From Simmondsia chinensis (lineage: Eukaryota > Streptophyta > Magnoliopsida > Caryophyllales > Simmondsiaceae), in assembly GCA_018398585.1 (NCBI GenBank), contig JAGTTD010000025.1:14017578-14081577 (forward strand): a DNA stretch of 64,000 bases, in the 5' to 3' direction. Positions 43,552-54,853 of the stretch are shown here, one piece after another. The notes beneath the pieces were generated by a model. The model was not told where the DNA came from. It saw nothing but the letters and a program-made list of their open reading frames with translations, and ran no database searches. Position numbers and translations under genes: made by a program. The first letter of the stretch is position 1, and each line of letters begins with the position of its first letter.

Positions 43552-44503
43552 TTAAGTTATAGTCGTTAGCTCGACTTTTTGGATAAATGATTCGACTTTG
43601 TGGAAATGAACGGAGTACTCCTGTGGCTCAAGGTCTCCATTAATATAAGGTTCCAGCCTTTGACCATTAACTTTGAATGTTCCATTCTTCTCATCTTGAA
43701 TCTCGATTGTGTTATATGGAAAGACACAAGTTACAACAATGGGTCCTAACCATCTCAAGCACGATTTCCCTGGGAAAAGTTATAATCGAGAGTTAAAAAG
43801 TAAAACTTTTTGTTTGACTACAAATTTCCTGTTTAGAGTGCTCATCATGCCATCTTTTGGTTCGATCCTTGTAAGTTCAAGCATTTTCATAGGCTTCATT
43901 CTTGAAATCCATTTCATTGATTTGTAGTAGCCGCTTCTCTTCTGTACCTTTTGAATTGAAATTCATGGTTTTTATGGCCCAGTATGCTTTATGTTCTAAT
44001 TCTATTGGTAAATGACATGCCTTGCCATAAACCAACTGATATGAAGACATTCCAATTGGTATTTTGAATGCTGTTCTATACATCCGTAGTGTGTCATCTC
44101 ACTTTTTCGAACAATCTTTTCTAGGAGCACTAACGGTCTTTTCAAGAATAGTTTTCAATTCTTGATTAGGAATTTCCACTTAACCACTTGTTTGAGGATG
44201 GTATGGAGCATCGACATGGTGTGTGACTCCATACTTACTCATTAAAGCTTTAAGTTAACGGTCACGAAAGTGTTTCCCGCCATCACTTATAAATGCTCTA
44301 AGAGTTAAAAATCGAGAAAAGATGTTCTTTCTTACAGAGTTGACCACAACTATTGCATCATGGTCGAAAAAGCAGCTGCTTCATCCCACTTTGATACATA
44401 ACCTATAGCAACCAAAATAAATTTGTTAAAAGAAAAGGGCCCATCAAATCAATCCCCTATATGTCAAATAATTCAACAACTAAAATGTTGTTTAAGGGCA
44501 ATT
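43552..44503 (-). pseudogene. pol: Athila-1 integrase, 3' half
   Basis: Minus strand pieces: FILVAIGYVSKWDEAAAF near 44420-44360 (AVDY with Asp replaced), VTHHVDAPYHPQ-like at 44215, [20 protein letters not shown] and [20 protein letters not shown] at 44083-43960, and LGPIVVTCVFPYNTIEIQDE with FKVNGQRLEPYI at 43750-43640. These are strong Athila integrase/C-terminal signatures. Frameshifts and stops throughout. Cut on the right by Ty3-D. Confidence 0.88.
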
Positions 44504-44915
44504 TGTTATGATCCACAGTTGATCCGAAGAGCATTAAGTCATGAAGCTGCTGTTTTTCTTATTGTTTGTAATTTTGTAATAAGCACAGTGAAGTGTTGCA
44601 TTTTATCCTTGCTTTATTATGTCTCTAGCTACTGGTTGGCACTAAGTCGGTTATTGGTCAAGCTTTGGTTAATATTGGCTGCTTGGATTTAGTTAGTCGG
44701 TTAAGGCTTATTCCCTATGCAATGTACTTAGATCAAGTATAAGTAGCTCAATCTTTGTAATATCATTCATTCAATCAAATACACAAACTATTTCTTTGAG
44801 ATATTTCTCTTTTTCTCATCTAATTTTCTCTATTACCTCATCTCCTTCACTTCTTTTCTCATCTATACTCTCTCTTTCACAATGTTAACCTTCTAGGTCA
44901 TCTAGAGGTTTAAAA
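44504..44915 (+). repeat. Ty3-D 5' LTR
   Basis: TGTTATGATCCACAG to AGAGGTTTAAAA; the last bases correspond to CTTAACA in the 3' copy. Primer site ATTGGTATCAGAGCCTCG follows at 44916-44933. Confidence 0.9.
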
Positions 44916-44933
44916 ATTGGTATCAGAGCCTCG
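44916..44933 (+). promoter_or_regulatory. Ty3-D primer binding site (tRNA-Met type)
   Basis: ATTGGTATCAGAGCCTCG, undecayed. Confidence 0.9.
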
Positions 44934-44984
44934 TTGTAGACTATCGGTTAGTTGAATTGTTTCAATTGAATTGCATACATATCA

Positions 44985-45355
44985 CTGGTCACCATGAAGG
45001 GAAGGTTTAACAATTGGTCTAGAGGTTTAACATTTGCTTATACCAGCTGCCTTGAAGGGAAGGTTTTTCCTCGTAGTCTCTTCGAAGGTGTTATGCTTTG
45101 TATTGCTCATTTTATGCTATGGCTTACTCTTTTGCTTTCATGCCCTATTGCTCACAGGTCACCATGATGCGATGAAGACATATCTCTCAGGTTGGGGTCC
45201 TCGAAAACAGCCTCTCTTCAGGTTGACACCCTGAAGGGAGAAGGCTGCGTACATCAACCCCCCCCCCCCCCCCCCCCCCCCCCCCACCCCCCCCAAAGAC
45301 CCCGCTTTTGCGGGAGCCCTTGAGGCACTGGGATTGTTGTTGTTGTGTTGTTGTT
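44985..45355 (+). mobile_element. SINE-2: Au-type SINE inside the Ty3-D leader
   Basis: Identical 17-base flanks gaattgcatacatatca at 44968-44984 and 45356-45372. The second half has a B-box-like GGTTGGGGTCC at 45193, AACAGCCTCTCTTCAGG, AAGGCTGCGTACATC, a C run, GCGGGAGCCCTTGAGGCACT and a (TTG)n tail ending at 45355. The first half (44985-45157) has no similarity to SINE-1; GGTCACCATGA occurs near both 44987 and 45159 and GAAGGGAAGGTTT twice, hinting at an internal duplication or dimer. Confidence 0.8.
45258..45294 (+). repeat. poly-C tract within SINE-2
   Basis: 28 C, one A, 8 C at the place where SINE-1 has CCGCCCCCCCAGACC. Confidence 0.95.
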
Positions 45356-45408
45356 GAATTGCATACATATCAAAATTCTCCTTTCTGCATCAGAAGGACT
45401 GAGAATCA

Positions 45409-46820
45409 TGGTAGGAGGTGTTACAATGAGGTCAGGTGCTGCAAAGGCTATAGCAAGGCCATCCTATGCTGAGGTTGTATGTGCTAGTGCTATAACTGAT
45501 CTGGAAGTTGTGGCATCTGCTCAATTAAGCTTGCAATAGAAACATATGTTAGTGCAGATACGGCAATCACAAAATGAATTGGTGCAAGATCTGGATCAAA
45601 ATTATGAGAAGCGAATTGCTTAACACTCTCAGCAAGTTGAAGAAAAGATTGTTGATCGAGTTAATTGACAAGCATTGGATTTTGAAGAAAAGATGGCTGA
45701 TCGATTTAATCAACAAATGCAGGGTCTGAAGAGAGATTCGGTGAGATACGCGATCAATTCATGGGACGTAATGTGCCTCCTATTCCAGAGCCCTTGCTAC
45801 GTGCCAATATGTTGCATACAAATCAGCAGATGAGACCTCCTGAAGATGTGAATCATCAAATGCCTAATGTGACAGTTAGATCGTAAGAACGAGCTCCAGC
45901 AGCTGAAGTTAGAGTGCAAAATCGAACTCAAGAAATTGAGGTAACTGTCAGAGCACGGGATCAGTCAATTAATCTAGCTCATTCACGATCTGCAAGTATG
46001 AATTCAGGATAGAGCGATCATCCTCCTGATCCAGCAGGTCATCTTAGATCTACCAGCCTAAATGTGGAACAATTGGATCGGCCACCTGAGCAGTGGCATC
46101 AGCAACGTTCGGGGAGTAATGATGCAACATCCAATAACAGAAATAATGGTTATAGGTAGTCAAGAGTTTAGATTGATCCATTCGATGGAAAGCAACCTCA
46201 TTCTTGGTTGCGAAGGTGAGATCGTTAATTTCACTTCTACCTCATTGATGAGGCTGAAAAGGTGCAGATAGCTGCTGTGTATCCCCTTGGAGATCACGAG
46301 GTATGGCTATACAGTTTACTGAAAAGAAATCCTATACTATCTTAGGCTGATTTTGCAAAAGAACTTTGTGAGCAATATGGGGATGAAGATTCTAGTGACA
46401 ATGTTGATAAATTTAACAAGGTAATACGAGAAACATCTGTGAAGGAGTATATGACAAGGTTTGAGAACCTTAAAGCTGCATGATAACTACTTATCCCCAA
46501 GCTACTGAGGCATATTATGTCTGAAGCTTCATTAGTGGTTTAAAGCCCAAAAATAAGAATCTTGTTAAGGCAGTTGGTCCCAAAACCTTATCCAAGGCTT
46601 ATGCCATGGCCAAGCTCTATGAAGCAACAGCCCTTGCTTCAAATGATGGGACAAGATATAGAGGCAGTGGTTCTACACAACAGAAGAAATATGTTGGATT
46701 CAAGACCAATCCAGCGCATGAAAAGAAAGCTCAAAGGCTTTGCTTCAAGTGCAATCAGCCATATCAGTTTGGGCACAAGTACAATCCAAAATTCCTCACG
46801 TCTGTTCAAGTAATCAATGC
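45409..46820 (+). pseudogene. gag: Ty3-D Gag, broken
   Basis: ATG 45409 opens MVGGVTMRSGAAKAIARPSY; TAG at 45537. Later pieces: Gln-rich coiled-coil-like segment (45540-45740), PFDGKQPHSWLRR near 46180 (next codon is TGA), AAVYPLGDHEVWLYSLLKRN near 46270, FISGLKPKNKNLVKA near 46530, and in the frame from 46606 the knuckle CFKCNQPYQFGHKY, with last Cys changed to Tyr. Confidence 0.85.
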
Positions 46821-47325
46821 TGAAGAACCAGTTGACAGTGATGAATCTGAAGCTCAGGGTGATAGTTCAGATTTAGAATCACAAGAGGAATTGATTGAGG
46901 ATGAAGCTGAGATTTCAGTGAAGGCTTTGACAGGAAATGGAGCTCACAATACGATTAAGATCAAAGGAAAGGTAGGAAAGAGGTCCTTGATTATTTTGAT
47001 TGATAGCTGAAGCACTCATAGCTTCATTGATCCTAAAGTGGTGAAGAAAGTAGGACATGCGGTGATCAAAACTCATCCCTTAGTAGTGACTGTTGCTGAT
47101 GAGAAGTCCATTTTGACTCAGAACAAGTGCCAGGGGTTTCAGTGGATTATACAAGACTGTAAGTTTGATTATGACTTCAGAATACTGACTTTGGGTGGAT
47201 GTGACATGGTTTTGAGGGTAGATTGGATGAGATCCTTCGATCATGTGATGTTTAATTTTGCAAAACTAACTGTGGCATTTGAAATTAAAGGCTCCAAAGT
47301 TGTCTTACAAGGGATGGTAGATTAA
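46821..47325 (+). pseudogene. pol: Ty3-D aspartic protease
   Basis: Acidic spacer then SLIILIDS, where the catalytic DSG Gly codon is TGA (47008), then STHSFIDPKVVKKVGH and LGGCDMVLRVDWMRSFD. The active-site nonsense codon alone inactivates it. Confidence 0.87.
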
Positions 47326-47331
47326 GCTCAG

Positions 47332-48800
47332 TTGCAAGAAATCAGAGGCCAGAAGTTAAAAGGAGGATTCAAGAAGAGTGCTTACCGTTGCATAGGGCAG
47401 TTGTTTGCTATATCTCCTACTGATTTAGGAAACAATCTTCAGCCTGAAGTTAAAACCTTGATTGAAGAGTTTGAGGACATGTTTGAACAACCAAATACAT
47501 TACCTCCTAAGAGATAGATGGATCATGCTATTCCACTTAAGCCCAATTCTGAGCCTGTTAAGCTTAGGCCTTACAAGTATCCCCATGCTTAGAAGATTGA
47601 GATTGGGAGGGAGGTAGATGAGCTGCTCAAGACATGCTTTGTGAGGCAAAGTCATAGCTCATTTGCTTCACCAGTCATTCTAGTTAAGAAGAAAGATGGC
47701 ATGGTTAGGATGTGTGTGGACTATCGGCAGCTTAACTCATTGACAGTGAAAGATAAGTATCCAATTCCGGTCATAGATGATCTGTTGGATGAGCTACATG
47801 GGGCTAATATCTTTTCCAAGCTTGATCTGAGGCAAGGGTATCATCAAATCAGAGTATTGGGGCAAGATGCGTATGAGACTGCTTTTAGGACACATCATGG
47901 CCCCTTTGAGTTTGTGGTTATGCCTTTTGGCTTAACTAATGCTCTAGCTACATTCTGAATAGTAATGAACGAGGTCTTCAAGTAGTTTTTGAGGAAATTT
48001 GCATTGGTTTTCTTCGATGATATTCTGATCTATAGCTCCTCACTTGAAGACCATTTAATGCATCTAAGGGAAGTCTTCTTAATCATGCGCAAGCACAAGC
48101 TACTTGTAAAATTGACTAAATGTTCTTTTGCTCAGACCCAATTGGAGTATTTGGGCCATGTTATTTCTCAAGAAGGAGTCTCTACTGATCCCTCAAAGGT
48201 TCAAGCAATGAAAGAGTGGCCTGAGCTTGTGACTTTGAAGAAGTTGCGAGGTTTCTTGGGCTTGACTAGTTATTACCGGAAGTTTATTACTAGTTATGGT
48301 TCTATAGCCAAACCTTTAAGTAATTTGCTAAAGAAAGACTCATTCAAGTGGTTAGAGAAACCCCAAGCTGCATTTGAATCCTTCAAGTCTGCAATGTGGG
48401 GAGCTCTTATTTTAGCTATGCCGAATTTTGCTGTTGAGTTCATCTTGGAGATAGATGCTTGTGGGAATGGAATTGATGGTGTTTTATCTCAAGGAGGCAG
48501 GCCAATAGCCTACCTTAGTCAGGCTTTGAGTCCAAAACATCAGGCCTTATCCATGTATAAGAAAGAATACTTAGCAATATTGCTGGTTGTGGATAGATGG
48601 AGACATTACTTGGATGGGCATCGATTTACGATCAAGACTGACCATCAAAGCATGAAGCACCTTCTTGAATAGAAAATTATGACAAGGATTCAGAAGAAGG
48701 GGTTGATAAAGATGTTGGGCCTTGATTATGTCATTGAATAAAAGAAAGGCAAGGACAATGCTGCTGCTGATGCACTGTCACGCGGATTAGAGGATTATGG
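47332..48800 (+). pseudogene. pol: Ty3-D reverse transcriptase and RNase H, broken
   Basis: LPPKR at 47503 then [47 protein letters not shown] then TGA at 47956; ALVFFDDILIYSSS retains both catalytic aspartates; [19 protein letters not shown]; RNase H LEIDACGNGIDGVLSQGG, YKKEYLAILLVVDRWRHYLD, IKTDHQSMKHLLE then TAG at 48670. The stops at 47515, 47594 and 48670 all fit single base changes from sense codons seen in sister copies. Confidence 0.9.
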
Positions 48801-49905
48801 AGCAATATCTGTGATACTTCCCACTTGGATTGAAGAGGTCTAAAAATCCTATGAAGGTGATCCTTTTGCGTAGGATTGCATTTAGTTTGAACATAACAAG
48901 TCAGCCTATTGCAGATGCAGATGTTTCGGTGATGAAGGGTGTCATTCAGTTGAAGGGCAGGTTATACATTGGCTCTTCCACTAATTTGGGGTAGCAGATC
49001 ATTAGTTCTTCCATTGATTCAGCTTGGGGAGGTCATTCCGGGGTGGAAGGAACCTATCAAAGGCTTAAGGCTTATTTCAGGTGGTCTGGTATGAAGAAAT
49101 CAGTGACTGAATTCATGCAAGCTTGTGACGTTTGCCAACAAACTAAGCTTGGTGATCATAGGCATCAAGGTCTCCTTCAACCTTTACCTATCTCGGAGGG
49201 TGCTTGGCAAAATATAAGCATGGACTTTAGTAAAGGTTTTCCAAAGTCGGATGGAAAAGAAGTAATATGGGTTGTGGTTGATCAGTTTACCAAATTCAAC
49301 CATTTTGTTGGGTTGGCTAGACTTGTAACAGCTAAGAAGTTAGCTAGGAGTTTCTTGGATAATATTTACAAGCTTCATGGTTTGCCACTGTCTATTGTTT
49401 CAGATCGAAACATGATCTTTACTAGCCACTTTTGGAGAGAATTATTCAATCTTGTGGGGACAACATTGGCTCTTAGCTCATCTTATCATCCTCAAACCGA
49501 TGGGCAAACTGAAAGAGTAAATCAGTGCATTGAGCAATACCTTATAAATATGGTGTTCACTCGTCCTAAGGTGTGGAGAAAGTGGTTATCTTTGGCAGAA
49601 CACTGGTACAGCACACAAGCTCATGCTTCCATTTGGACCACTCCATTCAAAGCTCTATATGGTTATGATCCTCCAACACCAATGATGTTGCAAGGACTTG
49701 TGTCATATGTTCCTGAGGTTACTGATTTAGTGATACAGAGGAGGCAATTGATGCAATTATTGAAAGACAATCTTCATCAAGCCTAAGCAAGGATGAAGTT
49801 ATATGCTAACATGAATCTTGTGGACAGACATTTTGAGACTGGAGATATGGTTTATTTGAAATTGCAACCTTATAGACAAGAAACCGTGGCTGTGGGAAAG
49901 AATGC
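48801..49905 (+). pseudogene. pol: Ty3-D integrase, up to Ty3-E
   Basis: From 49043: GVEGTYQRLKAYFRWSGMKK, CDVCQQTKLGDHRHQ (zinc CXXC), SMDFSKGFPKSDGKEVIWVV, SDRNMIFTSHFW (DRD to DRN), TERVNQCIEQYLINM with Glu, then FKALYGYDPPTPMML. The histidine pair upstream is present as HSGVEG with a TAG at 48992. TAA at 49784 stands where a Gln codon is expected. After [14 protein letters not shown] the sequence breaks at about 49903 into the Ty3-E LTR. Confidence 0.88.
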
Positions 49906-50215
49906 AATAAAAAGCATATGCTTGTACCGGTTTGAATTTGGTTTTTGGCGCCAAAATTAGTTAGGTAGCTCCCGGTAGTGGCTTATTGGCGGGAGTTTAG
50001 TTTAATGTTAGGATTTTGAATGCTTGTTTCAATTTCCCTTTATATAGAGTGATCTTGTGTAATTTTGAGGTATTCAATGAAAATTACTCATCTCTATGAG
50101 ATAACTTCTCTTCTCATCTTATTCTCTCTCTATTTCCTCATCTCCTCTCAATTCTTTCTCATCCCTTACTCTCCTTCCCTTAGGTTAAGATCAAGATTTA
50201 ATCTCGATCTTAACA
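49903..50215 (+). repeat. Ty3-E 5' LTR, 5'-truncated
   Basis: First shared bases AATGCAATAAAAAGCATATG align with GATGTAATAAATCGCATATA, about 28 bases into the 3' LTR. Ends CGATCTTAACA. E2F-type TTTTTGGCGCCAAAA at 49942-49956; TATA-like TTTATATAGAG at 50038. Confidence 0.9.
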
Positions 50216-50233
50216 ATTGGTATCAGAGCCTCG
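50216..50233 (+). promoter_or_regulatory. Ty3-E primer binding site (tRNA-Met type)
   Basis: ATTGGTATCAGAGCCTCG, undecayed. Confidence 0.92.
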
Positions 50234-50261
50234 TGGCTTCCCAAACTCAGGTACAATAGCA

Positions 50262-51784
50262 ATGTCGTTCGAAATAGCATTGGCCGGTGGTGTAACCACC
50301 AGATCTGCTGTAGCCAGAGCAGCTTCCAGACCTCAGATGTCTGAAGCAATTGGCAACAATGATCCTGCAGGTCAGGAGGTTGTGACAAAGAATGTTTTGG
50401 AGAATCAATTTGAGGCTTGGAGTGAATACATGATTGATCGACTTAAGGTATCGCAAGTGGAGTCAATTCAGATGTTTCAGCAGCAATGGGAGGAGAAATT
50501 GGAACAACGATCTCAACAGGTCGAACTTAAGTTCTCTGATCAACTCACACGCCAGACACAAGAGTTGGAAGAGAAGATTGCAATGAGGTTTGATCGAGAA
50601 TTGCAGCAGTTGGATGTGAAATTTGCTGAAATTCGTGAGCCATTCAGGAGGCCTAATCCTCCATTGGTTCCGGATCCCTTGATACCAACTAGTGTGCTTG
50701 TGGTCCTTCTTTGAGAGTTGAAACATTAATTCGTGATGATGGAGTTCCGGTTGGGACTCAAGGGGCAGCTAATCCTGAAAGACACGAACACAGTGAGCAA
50801 GATCGATCTCGACCTCCAAATTGGACTGAAGTTGCAGAAGGTCAGACATCAGGAATGGAACCTACCTTCAGAAATCAAGGAGTTAGTGTTGGTCATTTAG
50901 ACAGGCCACCTGATTCTTGGCAACCTCCACGATCTGGCAGCAATGAGGAGTCTTCTAATAATCGAAGCAACAACCACAGACAGCCAAGGTTGCAGATCGA
51001 TGCATTTGATGGTAAGCAACCTCATTCATGGCTGAGAAGGTGTGAACGTTATTTTCTTTTTTATCAAATTGATGAATCAAAGAAAGTGAAAATTGCGGCT
51101 GTGTACTTGCTTGGAGATCATGAAGTGTGGTTCTATAGCTTGATTAGAAGTAGACCTTCCATTACTTGGTATGAATTTGCCAAGGCCTTATGTGCTCGGT
51201 ATAGTGATGAGGATGATAGTGATATTGTGGACAAATTTAATAAAGTGAAGCAAGATTCAACTATCAAGGAGTACATGACTAGGTTTGAGAATCTCCGAGC
51301 TAGCATTGTGACTGAAATTGAAGCATCTGAATCATATTATGTGTCAGCTTTCATAAGTGGTTTGAAGCCTAAGTTGAAGAACTTAGTTAAGGCCTTTGAT
51401 CCTATTGATTTATCCACAGCTTTTGCTAAAGCAAAACTCTATGAAACCACGGTCATAACAGCAGGTGAGGCTTCTAGACCTCGTGGAAGTACCTCCAGAT
51501 TTCAGCAAAATTCGATCAGAAACAGGTCTAACAGAGGAGAGGACAAACCGCAGCAGAAGTTGTGCTTTCGTTGTAATCAGCCTTATCAATTTGGTCACAA
51601 GTGCAATCCCAAATTCCTCATGGCTGTGGAAGGTACTAATGCTGATGAACACCTTGATGAAGTGGAAATTGCGGATGAGGATACTGAGTCTGATCAGGAA
51701 AGTGTGCAAAGCTTAGAAGATGCTGCGATAGAGATTTCAGTTAAGGCTTATAGCACAATCCGGATTAGAGGAACAGCTGGTTAG
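50262..51784 (+). pseudogene. gag: Ty3-E Gag and zinc knuckle, one frameshift
   Basis: Start chosen at ATG 50262 (MSFEIALAGGVTTRSAVARA), which matches Ty3-C; sequence upstream is primer site. Open to 50714, where a one-base shift moves the frame; the rest is open 50711-51784. Gln/Glu-rich coiled-coil-like part, then QIDAFDGKQPHSWLRRCERY, WYEFAKALCARYSDEDDSD, YYVSAFISGLKPKLKNLVK and intact knuckle CFRCNQPYQFGHKC. A deletion of about seven codons (VKA|YSTIRIRG) and TAG 51782 at the GKR position end it. Confidence 0.92.
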
Positions 51785-52215
51785 AGGTCCATTATCATTC
51801 TCATTGATAGTGGGAGTACTCATAGCTTCATAGATCCCAAAGTTGTCAAGAAAGTGGGTCATGAGGTGATCAAAACTCACCCGCTTGCAGTCATAGTGGC
51901 TGATGGGAAGACAGTGACCACGCAAACAAATGCCAAGGATTCTCTTGGTTGATGCAAGACCGCAAGTTCAACTACAACTTTAGAATCCTTCCTTTGGGAG
52001 GGTGTGACATGGTGCTTGGGGTGGATTGGATGAGATCCTATAGTCCGGTATTGTTTGAGTATGCAAACCTCTCGGTGTCATTTGATGTTCATGGGTCCAA
52101 AGTCACACTGCAGGGAATTGCTGAGCCGGCTCATTGCAAGTCATCAAGGGCAGTAAGCTCAAGAAGGGCCTTCAAGGTTGTGCATGCCAATGGGTGGGCC
52201 AGTTGCTTGCCATAG
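51785..52215 (+). pseudogene. pol: Ty3-E aspartic protease, frameshifted
   Basis: IIILIDSGSTHSFIDPKVVK with DSG is intact up to 51925. One base is missing near 51925 relative to Ty3-C (CGCAAACAAATGCC against CGCAGAACAAATGCC). The frame from 51949 then carries ILPLGGCDMVLGVDWM and VLFEYANLSVSFDVHGSKVT. A further shift near 52135 leads into the RT frame. Confidence 0.9.
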
Positions 52216-53309
52216 CATCAGCAGAATTGACTGCCATTACAGAACCAGAGGTGCAGAATTTAGTAGCTGAGTTTGAAGATGTGTTCGAAGTGCCTAAATC
52301 ATTACCTCCTAAGAGGAGTTTTGATCATGAGATTCCTCTCAAGAAGGGTGCAGAGCCGGTAAAGATCAGGCCCTATAGGCATCCTCATGCTCACAGAACC
52401 GAGATAGAGATACAAGTGGATGAATTGCTCAAGACTAACTTCATACAAGTTAGTCATAGTCCTTTTGCTTCTCCGGTCATACTTGTTAAGAAGAAGGATG
52501 ATACAGCACGCATGTGCATTGATTATAGGCAGCTCAACTCTATGACTGTGAAGGACAAGTTTCCTATACCGGTTATAGATGATTTGTTGGATGAGTTGTA
52601 TGGGGCACAAGTCTTTTCCAAGCTGGACTTTCGACAAGGGTATCATCAGATCAGAGTAAGTGAGCCTGATGTGTATAAGACTGCATTCCGGATGCATCAT
52701 GGACACTTTGAGTTTGTGGTTATGCCATTTGGCTTGACCAACGCACCTGCTACATTCCAGGCTCTCATGAATGATGTTTTCAAACAATTTCTTAGGAAAT
52801 TTGTATTGGTTTTCTTCGATGACATCCTCATTTACAGTGCATCTTTTGAAAAACACTTGAAGCATTTGAGGGAGGTATTTTTGATCATGTGTAAGCATAA
52901 ATTGTTTGCTAAGTTGTCCAAGTGTTCATTTGCTCAAACACATCTAGAATACCTCGGCCATGTGATCTCTTGTGATGGAGTTGCTACCGATCCTTCAAAG
53001 GTCCAAGCTATGAAGGATTGGGCTGTTCCGGTCTCATTGAAGCAATTGAGGGGTTTTTTGGGCTTAACTGGCTATTACCGCAAGTTCATAGCTAACTATG
53101 GTGCCTTAGCCAAGCCCCTAATAGATTTGCTTAAGAAGGACTCCTTCAAATGGTCGGAAGATGCTCAAAAGGCTTTTGATGTTCTCAAATCTGCAATGTG
53201 CCAAGCACCAGTTTTGGGTATGCCGGATTTCTCTTCAAGTTCATTTTGGAGACAGATGCTAGTGGAAGTGGTATTGGAGCAGTACTGTCTCAAGGGGGGA
53301 GGCCTATAG
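52134..53309 (+). CDS. pol: Ty3-E reverse transcriptase domain, open frame (part of broken pol)
   Basis: 391 open codons: linker, [92 protein letters not shown] with both catalytic aspartates, [28 protein letters not shown] missing base near 53240 takes the frame off just before the RNase H motif, which continues in the overlapping frame. The domain itself looks complete; as part of a polyprotein it has no start of its own. Confidence 0.85.
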   Translation: MQVIKGSKLKKGLQGCACQWVGQLLAIASAELTAITEPEVQNLVAEFEDVFEVPKSLPPKRSFDHEIPLKKGAEPVKIRPYRHPHAHRTEIEIQVDELLKTNFIQVSHSPFASPVILVKKKDDTARMCIDYRQLNSMTVKDKFPIPVIDDLLDELYGAQVFSKLDFRQGYHQIRVSEPDVYKTAFRMHHGHFEFVVMPFGLTNAPATFQALMNDVFKQFLRKFVLVFFDDILIYSASFEKHLKHLREVFLIMCKHKLFAKLSKCSFAQTHLEYLGHVISCDGVATDPSKVQAMKDWAVPVSLKQLRGFLGLTGYYRKFIANYGALAKPLIDLLKKDSFKWSEDAQKAFDVLKSAMCQAPVLGMPDFSSSSFWRQMLVEVVLEQYCLKGGGL

Positions 53310-54853
53310 CTTACCTCAGCCAAGCTTTGAGTGCAAAACATCAAGCTCTTTCCACATATGAGAAAGAGTACCTTGCCATTTTGCTTGCGGTTGATAAGTG
53401 GAGGCATTACTTAGATGGGCATCATTTCATCATTAAGACTGATCATCAAAGTCTTAAACACTTATTAGAGCAAAAGATTGTCACAAGGATACAAAGGAAA
53501 GGGCTGTTGAAGATGTTGGGGCTGAATTATGATATTGAGTACAGAAAAGGCAGAGAGAATTGGGCTGCGGATGCTCTGTCACGCAGGTTTGAGGGCCATG
53601 AGCAGGGTTCCATTGGAGCTATTTCTTTGATTTCTCCTGCTTGGATGGAAGAATTACATCAATCCTATGAGAATGATCTTTTTGCTCAGGAATGTATAGC
53701 TGCTGCTAGTGTGGGCAAGCCTGGCAATCTGGTTGCTGGTACATCTGTTACCCAAGGAATTATCAGAATTCAGGGGAAATTGTATATTGGTAACTCTACT
53801 GATCTCAGGCATCAGATCATCAATTCAGCTCACTATTCTTCATGGGGAGGTCACTCAGGTATAGAGGGAACCTATCAGAGATTGACGCTTCATTTTAGCT
53901 GGCTCGGGATGAAGAAGGAAGTGACTAGTTTGGTGCAAAGTTGTGAGGTTTGTCAACAAACCAAACTTGGTGATCATAGATACCAAGGCCTGCTCCAGCC
54001 CCTTCCTATTCCTGAGGGCATATGGCAACACATAAGCATGGATTTCATCGAAGGATTACCTAAGTCAGAAGGGAATGAGGTGATTTGGGTAGTGGTGGAT
54101 CGGTTCACCAAATCTGGACATTTCATTGCTTTGGCTCGGCCTGCCACTACAGAAAAATTAGCTCGTGTGTTTTTGGACAACATCTACAAACTTCATGGAT
54201 TGCCTCAATCCATAGTTTTAGATAGGGATAAACTCTTCACAAGTCGCTTTTGGAAGGAATTGTTTGGGCCCTTGGGAACAACCTTGGCTATGAGTTCTTC
54301 ATACCACCCTCAAACCGATGGACAAACGGAAAGGGTTAATCAATGCATTGAACAATACCTCAGGAGCATGGTATTTAATCATCCTAAGGTGTGGGGAAGG
54401 TGGCTCTCTTTGGCTGAGTATTGGCATAATACTCATTTTCACACTTCCTTGGGCATTTCTCCATTCAAGGCTTTGTTCGGTTATGATCCTCCTTCTCCTT
54501 TTGGATTGCAAGGGGTTGGGTCTAATTGGAGTGTAGCAGCTGATATGTTGCAGCAAAGGGAACATGTCCTGCACCAACTGAAGCTCAATCTCACTGAATC
54601 TCAGTCCCGGATGAAGTGGTATGCTAATAAGAAGAGAATTGATCGAAATTCTGAGGTAGGAGACATGGTATATCTGAAATTACAGCCTTATAGGCAATCC
54701 ACAGCAGCAGTAAGGAAGAGTGTCAAGCTATGTGATAGGTTTTTTGGTCCTTACAAGGTATTAGAAAGAATTGGCAAGGTCGCTTACAAATTAGAGTTGC
54801 CAACCGATTCCTACATACACCCGGTTTTTCATGTTTCCCTTCTTAAAAGGTAG
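53198..54853 (+). CDS. pol: Ty3-E RNase H and integrase, long open frame (part of broken pol)
   Basis: About 550 codons open, the longest in the window. RNase H: FILETDASGSGIGAVLSQGG, EKEYLAILLAVDKWRHYLDG, KTDHQSLKHLLEQK, ADALSRRFEG. Integrase zinc domain with HQIINSAHYSSWGGHSG and CEVCQQTK (HHCC). Core with SMDFIEGLPKSEGNEVIWVV, VLDRDKLFTSRFW and TERVNQCIEQYLRSM (D, D, E present). GPY/F tail [19 protein letters not shown] and HPVFHVSLLKR. Ends at TAG 54851, the position shared with Ty3-C and Ty3-D. Confidence 0.9.
   Translation: MPSTSFGYAGFLFKFILETDASGSGIGAVLSQGGRPIAYLSQALSAKHQALSTYEKEYLAILLAVDKWRHYLDGHHFIIKTDHQSLKHLLEQKIVTRIQRKGLLKMLGLNYDIEYRKGRENWAADALSRRFEGHEQGSIGAISLISPAWMEELHQSYENDLFAQECIAAASVGKPGNLVAGTSVTQGIIRIQGKLYIGNSTDLRHQIINSAHYSSWGGHSGIEGTYQRLTLHFSWLGMKKEVTSLVQSCEVCQQTKLGDHRYQGLLQPLPIPEGIWQHISMDFIEGLPKSEGNEVIWVVVDRFTKSGHFIALARPATTEKLARVFLDNIYKLHGLPQSIVLDRDKLFTSRFWKELFGPLGTTLAMSSSYHPQTDGQTERVNQCIEQYLRSMVFNHPKVWGRWLSLAEYWHNTHFHTSLGISPFKALFGYDPPSPFGLQGVGSNWSVAADMLQQREHVLHQLKLNLTESQSRMKWYANKKRIDRNSEVGDMVYLKLQPYRQSTAAVRKSVKLCDRFFGPYKVLERIGKVAYKLELPTDSYIHPVFHVSLLKR

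Noticed and set aside
52302..52898. 198-codon open frame on the minus strand
   Set aside because: It is antisense to the well-supported Ty3-E reverse transcriptase; similar mirror frames occur at 14861-15163 and 53165-53407.
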